In this document: in pieces, positions 1-7,061 of the stretch
How the letters are laid out: each line of letters opens with the position of its first letter
Position numbering within the stretch: the first letter of the stretch is position 1
Origin: CAIYOL01 sp964494805
GTDB lineage: Bacteria > Planctomycetota > Phycisphaerae > Sedimentisphaerales > Anaerobacaceae
NCBI GenBank assembly: GCA_964494805.1
Contig: CAZBST010000002.1
Location: 124,001 to 188,000, forward strand
Direction of reading: 5' to 3'
Length of the DNA: 64,000 nucleotides
Position numbers and translations under genes: made by a program
Notes under the pieces: model-generated
Told to the model about the DNA's origin: nothing
What the model saw: the letters and a program-made list of their open reading frames with translations, nothing else
The model's database searches: none

Positions 1-2
1 AT

Positions 3-62
3 CGGATACTCATTAGTGACTTAACTGAATCTCTGCGAGTTTTGAGTGAACAGGGCAATTAA
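3..62 (+). CDS. possible C-terminal tail of a gene cut by the window edge
   Basis: One plus-strand frame is open from the window edge to a TAA at 60-62 and reads as about 19 residues ending LRVLSEQGN. The composition looks like the amphipathic end of a protein, but the stretch is too short to identify. It could equally be a chance open frame. Confidence 0.25.
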   Translation, partial: RILISDLTESLRVLSEQGN

Positions 63-431
63 ATTTTCCGACTGAAAGGTTAAAATAGCAATTCAAAAGT
101 CATTTTACAGCAACTCTCTCGCCGTTGGTAAACACCTCGTTGCTGGTGCTGCCGGAGGCCGCAATGAGGAAACGTACAGTGTTATGCAGTCCCGTAAGGG
201 ACGCAGTAAAGTAAAGATAGCATCCGAACCGCAGGCAGCACGAGCAAGTCGATAAATGGGTCCCAGACAACAAATTTCTGGGATCTTCGCTGCGCTACGA
301 GGAAATTTTGGCGTTGAAAAAAGGGAAAAAGGATGATAACAGGTAAAATTTAGGGAGATAAAAAAGTTAGAATTAAGTATGGTGTCTCCGGAATTCCTTG
401 ATTCGGCTGCACAAAGCCAAAGGATGGTACT
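63..431. other. gene-poor leader with a candidate dispersed repeat
   Basis: No convincing gene lies here. The 111-residue minus-strand open frame across 105-440 has no family resemblance and no usable ribosome site. The stretch around 145-252 carries words (GCCGGAGGCC and, later, GGCAGCACGAGCAAGT) that recur near 3425-3498, so part of it may be a dispersed intergenic element. Confidence 0.5.
145..252 (+). repeat. candidate dispersed element, copy A
   Basis: The left core GCCGGAGGCC is at 151-160 and the right core GGCAGCACGAGCAAGT is at about 234-249. The same two cores in the same order and orientation, with a shorter spacer, occur at 3425-3498 just upstream of aroA. The spacer between the cores is not conserved. 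Two copies in one window suggest a family but do not prove one. Confidence 0.35.
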
Positions 432-1106
432 ATGAGACAAGTCATTGAATATTTTATCAGGGTTGCCCTTTTAGCGTTTATCTGGTTTGTCTGGTGGTTG
501 GTGTTAAACGCACCACTTTCAAATGTTATGAATTTATCTATCATTATGGGAGGGGTATTGTTGACGTTCCCCCTGGTTTGGCTCGGGAGGAAGATGCTCG
601 ACAAACAACCAACTATGAGCCGTGCCGTCTGGGTAACCACGTTTGTACATTTTGGTCTGGGTTTTACAATTGGTGTTCCTTTCGTTCGAGCGGTAACCAC
701 TTATCAAGATTGGTCCGGCTGGTTACTCCCAGTACCATCTAAAATCGGCTTGGCGTTAGTCATTATTACTGGGGCAGCTTCTTTGCTGACAGTGGTAAAC
801 CTTGCCTTGAAAGGATTTGGTGCGCCCTTTTTCATTGCGCTCAGTCAGAAATTAGCGGCAGATTGGTTGTATGCTTGGACGCGTAATCCTATGGCGCTTG
901 CAGGTCTGGCCTTTTTCCTGTCATTGGGAATCTGGTTTCAATCGGTGCTGTTTGTGCTCTGGGTGACCATTCTGTTTGCACCCGCATTGCTTTTCTTCGT
1001 GAAAGTGTACGAAGAACGAGAATTGGAGATTCGATTTGGCCAGTCATATCGAGATTATAAAGCCAGGACATCTTTCCTTTGGCCCAGAAGACCAAAACGC
1101 GATTGA
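432..1106 (+). CDS. ICMT/PEMT-like integral membrane methyltransferase family protein
   Basis: This 224-residue integral membrane protein has about five hydrophobic segments. The C-terminal part has the hallmarks of the isoprenylcysteine carboxyl methyltransferase / phospholipid methyltransferase superfamily: an RNPM segment near residue 150 and, after the last membrane span, a motif reading YEERELEIRFGQSYRDY. In characterised members this region sits at the membrane face and binds S-adenosylmethionine. The substrate in bacteria is usually unknown, and a lipid or small amphipathic molecule is possible. The ATG at 432 gives a sensible first membrane helix. The gene stands alone, convergent with the minus-strand gene that ends at 1286. 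The family call is fairly secure and the substrate is not. Confidence 0.7.
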   Translation: MRQVIEYFIRVALLAFIWFVWWLVLNAPLSNVMNLSIIMGGVLLTFPLVWLGRKMLDKQPTMSRAVWVTTFVHFGLGFTIGVPFVRAVTTYQDWSGWLLPVPSKIGLALVIITGAASLLTVVNLALKGFGAPFFIALSQKLAADWLYAWTRNPMALAGLAFFLSLGIWFQSVLFVLWVTILFAPALLFFVKVYEERELEIRFGQSYRDYKARTSFLWPRRPKRD

Positions 1107-1130
1107 CCGGCCGCGCTTTTGATTGAAATT

Positions 1131-1242
1131 TTACCGCAGAGAGCGCAAAGATTTTTAGACCTAAATGCTGTTGTCCACAGGATAAATTTCCAGAAGCCGC
1201 AGAAGAAATTCAAAAATCAAAGTGCAAAATGCAAAATTATGG
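1131..1242. repeat. intergenic low-complexity word repeats
   Basis: Two stretches of short repeated words occur here: a CCGCAGAGAGCGCAAAG-type word at 1134-1150, and an AT-rich run at 1208-1242 in which CAAAAATCAAAG, GCAAAAT and GCAAAATTA follow one another. Similar word repeats of different sequence recur in other intergenic gaps of the window. Confidence 0.45.
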
Positions 1243-1265
1243 AGCCGTTCCCCTTGCACAATAAC

Positions 1266-1285
1266 CCCTGCCGCGAGCGGCAGGG
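1266..1285 (-). repeat. palindrome of the TTTAGCCC type directly after a stop codon
   Basis: A perfect 8-bp stem (CCCTGCCG / CGGCAGGG) with a 4-base loop lies immediately downstream of the TAG stop of the minus-strand gene, and the stop is part of the flanking TTTAGCCC word. It could act as a terminator hairpin, but no T-tract follows it in the minus direction. Two hairpins at 35839-35899 share the TTTAGCCC flank. Confidence 0.5.
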
Positions 1286-2833
1286 CTAAACTAAGTTAAC
1301 AGGAGGTTTTGGGGAGAGTTTTTCACCTTGCGGCAGAAGCTGGGCTAACAGAATCAACAACAAGCCAAAACGCAATTCGTAAGTTAAACAAACAATAACC
1401 CCAACTGAAACAAGACTTATCCAAACGGCAACCTGGATATTGCCATACGGAAGACGGTCTTTGGCAATGCGTTTTTTCCATCGTCTAAATGAGTACAAAG
1501 ACGCTAAAATCAGCAGAAAGCCACAAGCAAAATATAACGCGAGTAAACAAAACACAAACGGCGGCAGATAAGTTCCTTTTGTAATTGGCATCCCTTCGGC
1601 GGGGACGCGAGTCAGCACAAAAAGGACGCCAGCTTCACCCAGATATGGAGCATCGGTTGCGTTTGACAATAAGCGCGGTACAAGTAACGTCCCACCGGGG
1701 AGCAACCAAGATGCAGCAATCAATTCGGCTCCAAGAGGATATGCGTGGTCGAAACGACCATTTACCCGAGCAGCTCCAAGCCCAAATGCGGTAGCCGATG
1801 CGCCGAAGCCCGCTACCACGGGGCCGGAATCAACATCCATATACCATTCAGGCATCGAAGCTTCCTTAGCGAACTCACGAAAGCCAACCGCTCCCCACCG
1901 CCTTTGCCAAAAATGTTTTTCGAAGCTGTCATAAAACTGTTTAGCCTTATCCGGCCAAAGCTGCGGCACCCAGACGGTAATCCACTGGCTCGAGCAGCCG
2001 CGAGATATATCGATGTATCCAGTACGTGCATCGGCCATATAAGGCGGAAGCCCGGTCGTATCCAACAGCTTTCCCTGAAAAGCTCTGAGTGAGCGCTTCA
2101 CAAAGTCGGAGTGGTCTGTTCCCAACACCTGGTCAGCACGACGTATTGCAGCAATGGCAGCGACGACATCGGTAGGATAGCACTGTTGGGGGTAATCATC
2201 CAGCAAGCCTAACGGGGATTCATCCAGCTCTTTTGATAAAGTCTCCACCTGGTCCCGCAGAAGCGGCATATATTTCTCATCACCAAGCAACTTTTGATAG
2301 CTTGTCAAAGCATTCATAAGAAGCATTCGGTAGAAGACATTTTCACGGTGAAGATAATCCTGCCCCCAATGCTGTTTTACCCAAGCGGCATGTCCCGGGT
2401 CGGCAACCAGGGCAGCTGCAGCTTCTATGGCACCTTTGGCATATATGTTAGGAGCTACTGAGGCAGGACTGTTAGTTTCTTGCCAAGCTTGCTGGAGAGA
2501 TTCTGTAGCCAGCAGATAAAAAACAGAGCCGAACAGCGGCCACTCAGTACCGGCAATATCCTCAAGGGGGATTTCCCCTGCATTGCCCTGAACGACTCGC
2601 TGCCTGGCCCACTTCTCATACTTCGGGGACAGTGAACGATGCAGGCGAAAGGCCAATTGCGGAATCTGTTCCTGTTTCAGGGCCAAGTCAGTTAAGTAAT
2701 ATATCATCAAACAAAACGGCAAAAGAAAAAAATAAATCGCCAAAAAAGTTACAACGGCGAAATTACCGTACCGACATACAGCGGCAGGGAGAGAAACTGA
2801 ATGGTTTGCTTGCTTAATCTCGTTCGATTCCAT
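1286..2833 (-). CDS. membrane protein with a linalool dehydratase/isomerase-like alpha-helical domain
   Basis: This 515-residue protein has a membrane helix near residues 25-50, a long soluble region (about 55-410) and two C-terminal hydrophobic helices (about 425-450 and 470-505). The soluble part is helical. It contains a GCSSQWITVWVPQLWP segment and a later glycine-rich VDSGPVVAGFGASATAFGL segment, which resemble the alpha/alpha-barrel of linalool dehydratase/isomerase-like proteins. That resemblance is my recollection of the family pattern, not a search result. The ATG at 2833 is used. The gene lies 29 bases after the 154-residue membrane protein in the same direction, so the two are probably co-transcribed. 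The role is unknown: the toroid could bind a hydrophobic or glycan substrate at the membrane surface. Confidence 0.55.
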   Translation of the reverse strand: MESNEIKQANHSVSLPAAVCRYGNFAVVTFLAIYFFLLPFCLMIYYLTDLALKQEQIPQLAFRLHRSLSPKYEKWARQRVVQGNAGEIPLEDIAGTEWPLFGSVFYLLATESLQQAWQETNSPASVAPNIYAKGAIEAAAALVADPGHAAWVKQHWGQDYLHRENVFYRMLLMNALTSYQKLLGDEKYMPLLRDQVETLSKELDESPLGLLDDYPQQCYPTDVVAAIAAIRRADQVLGTDHSDFVKRSLRAFQGKLLDTTGLPPYMADARTGYIDISRGCSSQWITVWVPQLWPDKAKQFYDSFEKHFWQRRWGAVGFREFAKEASMPEWYMDVDSGPVVAGFGASATAFGLGAARVNGRFDHAYPLGAELIAASWLLPGGTLLVPRLLSNATDAPYLGEAGVLFVLTRVPAEGMPITKGTYLPPFVFCLLALYFACGFLLILASLYSFRRWKKRIAKDRLPYGNIQVAVWISLVSVGVIVCLTYELRFGLLLILLAQLLPQGEKLSPKPPVNLV

Positions 2834-2862
2834 ATTTAAGCTCTTTCCATCTTTCTAACCTT

Positions 2863-3327
2863 TCACACATTCCCACCTTTCTTACCCTGCTTTATATAAA
2901 GAACCAGCAGCAGCCCTCCCATAACCGCAGTCACCACCAACGGAACTTCCAGCATACTCCCAACCGCCGCCCCCAGAGAGGGCTGGTCACGCGGAATATC
3001 GCTCACCGGCCCCCAGTGCCCCAGCCGAAAGATTATATCCCCAAGATATACAAAATTCGCCGGAAACCTCACTATCCCCAAAACCCAAACCACATTCCCC
3101 GCCGTCTTGCTCTTCGAGGACTTTCCAACCTTTTCCACTACGAACAACGCCGCAAACAATAACGCCAGAATAACCAGCAGCACCTCCGCTCCTTCGAAGA
3201 GCATAACCGTCATATCAAGATGCCGAAGCACCAGCATCCCCACATAAATCGCCGCCGCAAACAAATGGTTGCGCACGAATACCACACACAAAACCAACGG
3301 TAAAACCAATGTCAACCATAACTCCAT
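2863..3327 (-). CDS. small polytopic membrane protein of unknown function
   Basis: This 154-residue protein is almost entirely hydrophobic, with about four predicted membrane helices (roughly residues 2-32, 43-65, 78-98 and 124-146) and a basic tail ending GKKGGNV. The N-terminus MELWLTLVLPLVLCVVF begins directly with a helix. I recognise no family. It precedes the linalool-dehydratase-like membrane protein by 29 bases on the same strand, so the two may form a small membrane complex or a shared transcription unit. Confidence 0.55.
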   Translation of the reverse strand: MELWLTLVLPLVLCVVFVRNHLFAAAIYVGMLVLRHLDMTVMLFEGAEVLLVILALLFAALFVVEKVGKSSKSKTAGNVVWVLGIVRFPANFVYLGDIIFRLGHWGPVSDIPRDQPSLGAAVGSMLEVPLVVTAVMGGLLLVLYIKQGKKGGNV

Positions 3328-3424
3328 CGTTACTAACCTTTCTCACGCTCTCACCTTCTAACTTTCGCACTATTATCCGCCATTTTCTCTATTTTTGTCA
3401 AGATTGCCTTCAACGAATTGCTTT

Positions 3425-3498
3425 TGCAGCCGGAGGCCACCGAAGCAGAGAGCAGTTGAAAAAAGTATTCGAGCATAAGGCGGCACAAGCAAGTTCAA
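3425..3498 (+). repeat. candidate dispersed element, copy B
   Basis: GCCGGAGGCC at 3429-3438 and GGCGGCACAAGCAAGTTC at about 3479-3495 match the two cores of the element at 145-252 in order and orientation. The element lies between the divergent minus-strand membrane gene and aroA. Confidence 0.35.
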
Positions 3499-3574
3499 AT
3501 GCAAAAACTTCTTTTAATTTCGCTGCATTTCTGGTAATAGTAAAGAGCACAAGAGCATAAGAGCGTAGGCGAGT

Positions 3575-4834
3575 ATGAAGGTTGTAAATAAATTCCGTAA
3601 TACCGATGTTGTTGTAGATGCTCCGCCATCGAAGGCGCACACTCTGCGGGCTTTAATCATCGGCTCTCTAAGTGCCGGTGAGACAAGGATTTACAATCCA
3701 TTACTCGGCGAAGACCAGCAAAATGTGATTGAGTGCCTGAAACGATTAGGCGTAAAAATCCGCCAGCAAGGCAATAAAATCACCGTAGCCGGGACAGGCG
3801 GAAAATACACGCCGGAAGAAAATGAATTAAACGTAGGCGAATCCGGAGTAGGAATGAACTTTTTAACCTCGGCGGTCAATCTGGCTGATAAGCCGATGGT
3901 TATTATGGGGAGCAAAAGGATTACGGAACGGCCGATTCGAGAAGTGGTGGAGGGGCTGCGGCAATTAGGATGCAAGATAGATTATCTCGGTAAAGAGGGT
4001 TTTCCGCCTATCAGGGTTTACGGCGGCGGGATTGCCGGCGGCGAGGCAAAGATAAGAGGCGGGGAATGTTCACAGTATTTCAGCTCGATTGCTATATCAT
4101 CGCCCTACGCAGAAAATAAGGTCACGTTAAAATGCATTGATGAAATGACCGAGAAACCATATTTCGACATCAGTCTGCAAATGATGGCTGAATTCGGCGT
4201 GCGGGCGACAAACAATAACTATAAACAGATAGAGATTCCGAAGGGAAGATATTCGGCGCGGGAAATAACAATAGAAGGCGATTACAGCAGTACATCGTTC
4301 TTTTTTTTGGCAGGGGCTATTTGTAAATCAAAAGTTACAGTAAAAGGGTTGCGGGCCGATACAAAACAAGGAGACAAGGCGTTTGTCGCGCTGCTGGAAA
4401 AGATGGGATGCGAAGTATCTGAAACAAGCGACGGAATTTGCGTTCGGGGACGGGAACTTACCGCGATTGAGCAGGATATGAGCAATCTGCCGGATTTGGT
4501 TCCACCACTGGCGATAGCGTGCGCGTTTGCGAAGGGAAGGAGCAGGCTTACAAATATAGGCCATTTGAGGCATAAAGAATGCGACAGGTTAGCGGTAATG
4601 ACCTCAGAACTGGGGAAGATGGGCGTTGAAGCCGCGTGCGATGAAAGCTCGCTTATTATAAAGGGGAGCGGGAAAATACACGGCGCCCGGATAGACCCCC
4701 ACAACGACCACAGGATTGCGATGAGTTTTGCTGTCGCGGGACTGGCTACAGGAAGCCAAACCATCGACGACGAAATGTGCGTGGCGAAATCGTTTCCGGA
4801 CTTCTGGGAAAAATTTGAAGTCTTTTCAAAATAA
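3575..4834 (+). CDS. aroA: EPSP synthase family protein (3-phosphoshikimate 1-carboxyvinyltransferase), divergent
   Basis: EPSP synthase joins shikimate-3-phosphate and phosphoenolpyruvate in the sixth step of the shikimate pathway, in the cytoplasm. The length (419 residues) and both half-domains fit. Visible motifs are SKAHTLRALI at 19-28, EGDYSS for the second domain, PDLVPPLA, HLRHKECDR and NDHRIAMSFA, then KSFPDF near the end. Two positions differ from the textbook enzyme. The Ser after the active-site Lys is Ala21, and the GNAGTAMR loop reads GESGVGMN (88-95), so the PEP-contacting Arg (R124 in E. coli) is Asn. Such loops occur in some divergent branches, so activity is possible. The next gene but one is an aroC homologue, which supports a chorismate-pathway role or a parallel pathway. 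The ribosome site is weak. Confidence 0.8.
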   Translation: MKVVNKFRNTDVVVDAPPSKAHTLRALIIGSLSAGETRIYNPLLGEDQQNVIECLKRLGVKIRQQGNKITVAGTGGKYTPEENELNVGESGVGMNFLTSAVNLADKPMVIMGSKRITERPIREVVEGLRQLGCKIDYLGKEGFPPIRVYGGGIAGGEAKIRGGECSQYFSSIAISSPYAENKVTLKCIDEMTEKPYFDISLQMMAEFGVRATNNNYKQIEIPKGRYSAREITIEGDYSSTSFFFLAGAICKSKVTVKGLRADTKQGDKAFVALLEKMGCEVSETSDGICVRGRELTAIEQDMSNLPDLVPPLAIACAFAKGRSRLTNIGHLRHKECDRLAVMTSELGKMGVEAACDESSLIIKGSGKIHGARIDPHNDHRIAMSFAVAGLATGSQTIDDEMCVAKSFPDFWEKFEVFSK

Positions 4835-4847
4835 GGGAAATGAATTT

Positions 4848-5558
4848 ATGCAATCGTACCATTCACACCGAATACCACTGATTGCTCTTCCTGGTCTTTT
4901 GCTATTCGTTTTAATTTATGCTGCCTTTAACGTTTCCTTGTTTACAAGACAAGTTTCGACTCATTTTGCGCGGCCAAAATACTCCGACCCAAACGCCATG
5001 CCATGGGAAGAAACCTTTTTAATACGAGAAGAGTCGCTTTACGGTTACGGACTGCACACCCGGCAAATGTACTCCCCCGAACAACCGAAGTTCACAAAGA
5101 CTACCATATTCAAAGCTAAAGTATATCAAAAACGCTACAAACGAGGTGAGATAGCATTCCACATAACCCGTCAAGGTGATATAGAAGGTTCCTGGAGCGC
5201 CGATTTCACCATCGGTAAACGCCATTCGCCACAATGGATAAATTACACCACTCTTGACCGCACCACCAGCCGTTATCCACCGAACACTTTCAGAGGAAAC
5301 ATAGCTCCATCCAAGATTTATCAAGATGAATACGGACAAGACAAATCAAAACTTTATTTCATAACAAAAGGCCAGTACCTGTTAAAGGCACACGACCTGA
5401 GAACTAATGATACTCGCCGTATCTCCGGAGGCATCTATGTGACAGGGTGGATAGACCCCAATTACAATGTAACAGGGGAACTATATCTTACCTCAATGTG
5501 GACAGGACCATTTCAAACCTTCCATTGGGAAGCTAAACCATCGGATTTAGCAGAATAA
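4848..5558 (+). CDS. membrane-anchored protein of unknown function between aroA and aroC
   Basis: The frame is open from 4728, but the ATG at 4848 lies 13 bases after the aroA stop and begins with a short basic stretch and one strong membrane helix (about residues 10-30), so I take it as the start (236 residues). The rest is probably extracytoplasmic. It is rich in Tyr, Thr and basic residues with no cysteine pairs, and has beta-type segments such as SWSADFTIGKR and GGIYVTGWIDPNY. I recognise no domain. It follows aroA closely and is separated from aroC by 137 bases. That suggests co-transcription with aroA but not necessarily a metabolic role. Confidence 0.55.
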   Translation: MQSYHSHRIPLIALPGLLLFVLIYAAFNVSLFTRQVSTHFARPKYSDPNAMPWEETFLIREESLYGYGLHTRQMYSPEQPKFTKTTIFKAKVYQKRYKRGEIAFHITRQGDIEGSWSADFTIGKRHSPQWINYTTLDRTTSRYPPNTFRGNIAPSKIYQDEYGQDKSKLYFITKGQYLLKAHDLRTNDTRRISGGIYVTGWIDPNYNVTGELYLTSMWTGPFQTFHWEAKPSDLAE

Positions 5559-5695
5559 GGCGAGAGAAAGCCACATTTGCTATGCAGACGACTAAACATT
5601 TTTTTCCTTCTTATCCATACAAATAAAGCTTTGCGTCAGCAATACTTTCTGATTTAATAGTTGGGAAAATTACAACATAATTTCAGGAGAAAAAG

Positions 5696-7018
5696 ATGAT
5701 TGGCTGCCATATAGGGCGGATGTTTCAGGTAACGGTAGCGGGTGGGTCTTATCAGGAAGGGCTGACGGCGGTCTTACAGGGTGTTCCGCCTGGAATGCTG
5801 CTGACGGAACAGGAGATTTACGGCGATTTGATGCTCAGGAAGCCTGGGGCGGATGAATTGAGCAGCCCGCGAAAAGAGCCGGACCTTCCGATTATCTACA
5901 GCGGGCTAAACGCAACCGATACCATCAAAGGTGCCGGCAACAAAAACCACACCAATGGAACGCCGCTGACAATTTTGATTCCCAACTTAGACCGGCACTT
6001 CATCCACATCGAGCAATATCAGGACACAAACCGCACGCCGCGGCCGGGGCACGCATCTTACGCATCATTTATAAAGTACGGACCCAACGATGATGCCGTC
6101 GGTGCGGGCCTATTCAGCGGGCGGTATACATCCACCATTGTCGCAGCGGGATATGTCGCCAAGAAGGTACTGAAAAAATGCGGCATCGAAGTCTGCGCCT
6201 ACGTGAAAGAACTCGCAAGCGTCCGATGTCCCGATGTCCCGCACGACAAGGCCTTTGCCTGTACCGAGCAGTATAAAAAAATGCGACACGACCTTGACCC
6301 GTTTTATCAGGAAATCTATGTAAAGGGGCGGGTCAATATGGATATGCGGTTTTTGGAAAAGGCGGCCATATTTGCCCAAATCGAGAAGGAAATCGACGCT
6401 ATCCGCAACAAAGCCCCCAAGATGAAGCCTGCCGCGATTAGGGACAAATACGGGGTGCACCCAGTGCTGAACTGCCCCGATATCGACGCTGCACAGCAAA
6501 TGGTCGACGCATGCGAAAAGATAACCAAAACGGGGGACTCATCCGGCGGCGTGGTTGAAGTTGTCGCAACCGGCGTGCCGACAGGTCTGGGTGAGCCGGT
6601 CTTTTATAAACTCGACGCCGAATTGGGCAAAATGCTCGGCATCGGCGCCGTCAAAGGCGTGGAGGTCGGGGCGGGTTTCCGCGCCCGCGATATGACCGGC
6701 AGCCAATCCAACGACCAGATGCGGGCCGAAGACGGCAAGGTTGTTTTCGAGTCAAATAATGCCGGCGGGATTACAGGCGGACTTTCTACGGGACAGCCAA
6801 TTGTTGTCCGGCTTACGGTCAAGCCGACACCCACAATCGATAAACCCCAAAAGACAATCGATAAATATACCCTCGAAAACAAAGAACTGGCAGCCATCAC
6901 AAGGCGTGACCCAACGATTGTGGCGAGGATATGGCCGGTTGCAGAGAATTATACGGCCATAGTGATACTTGACCATCTGCTTGCGCACTATGGCTACCAA
7001 ACACTCAAGGCCAAATAG
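5696..7018 (+). CDS. aroC: chorismate synthase homologue with altered active-site motifs
   Basis: Chorismate synthase removes phosphate from EPSP to give chorismate, using reduced FMN. The fold signatures are clear: RPGHASY near 116-122, VAAGYVAKK, GVPTGLGEPVF, GIGAVKGVEVGAGF, SNNAGGITGG and DPTIV...LDHLL at the end. Several catalytic or FMN/EPSP-binding motifs deviate. GESHG reads GGSYQ (16-20), so the first catalytic His is Tyr19. RRRPG reads LRKPG, SARET reads SGRYT (141-145) and GRHDPC reads TRRDPT. The second catalytic His (H119) is kept. The protein is 440 residues against roughly 360-390 for typical enzymes, mostly because of an insertion of about 65-70 residues near 195-270. The start has an upstream TTTCAGGAGAAAAAG ribosome site. 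Either this is the lineage's working enzyme or a diverged paralogue. Confidence 0.75.
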   Translation: MIGCHIGRMFQVTVAGGSYQEGLTAVLQGVPPGMLLTEQEIYGDLMLRKPGADELSSPRKEPDLPIIYSGLNATDTIKGAGNKNHTNGTPLTILIPNLDRHFIHIEQYQDTNRTPRPGHASYASFIKYGPNDDAVGAGLFSGRYTSTIVAAGYVAKKVLKKCGIEVCAYVKELASVRCPDVPHDKAFACTEQYKKMRHDLDPFYQEIYVKGRVNMDMRFLEKAAIFAQIEKEIDAIRNKAPKMKPAAIRDKYGVHPVLNCPDIDAAQQMVDACEKITKTGDSSGGVVEVVATGVPTGLGEPVFYKLDAELGKMLGIGAVKGVEVGAGFRARDMTGSQSNDQMRAEDGKVVFESNNAGGITGGLSTGQPIVVRLTVKPTPTIDKPQKTIDKYTLENKELAAITRRDPTIVARIWPVAENYTAIVILDHLLAHYGYQTLKAK

Positions 7019-7061
7019 CTGCGCCGCAGGTAAAACGGCTTTTGTGAAGCAGTCAGCAGGA

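Noticed and set aside
105..440. 111-residue minus-strand open frame
   Set aside because: It has no recognisable domain and no ribosome site, is rich in Pro, Arg and Cys as in random GC DNA, and overlaps a candidate repeat.
5696..7018. AroC homologue as a decaying pseudogene
   Set aside because: The frame is intact over 440 codons with strong conservation of structural motifs and a normal ribosome site. Changes are concentrated at the active site rather than spread randomly.
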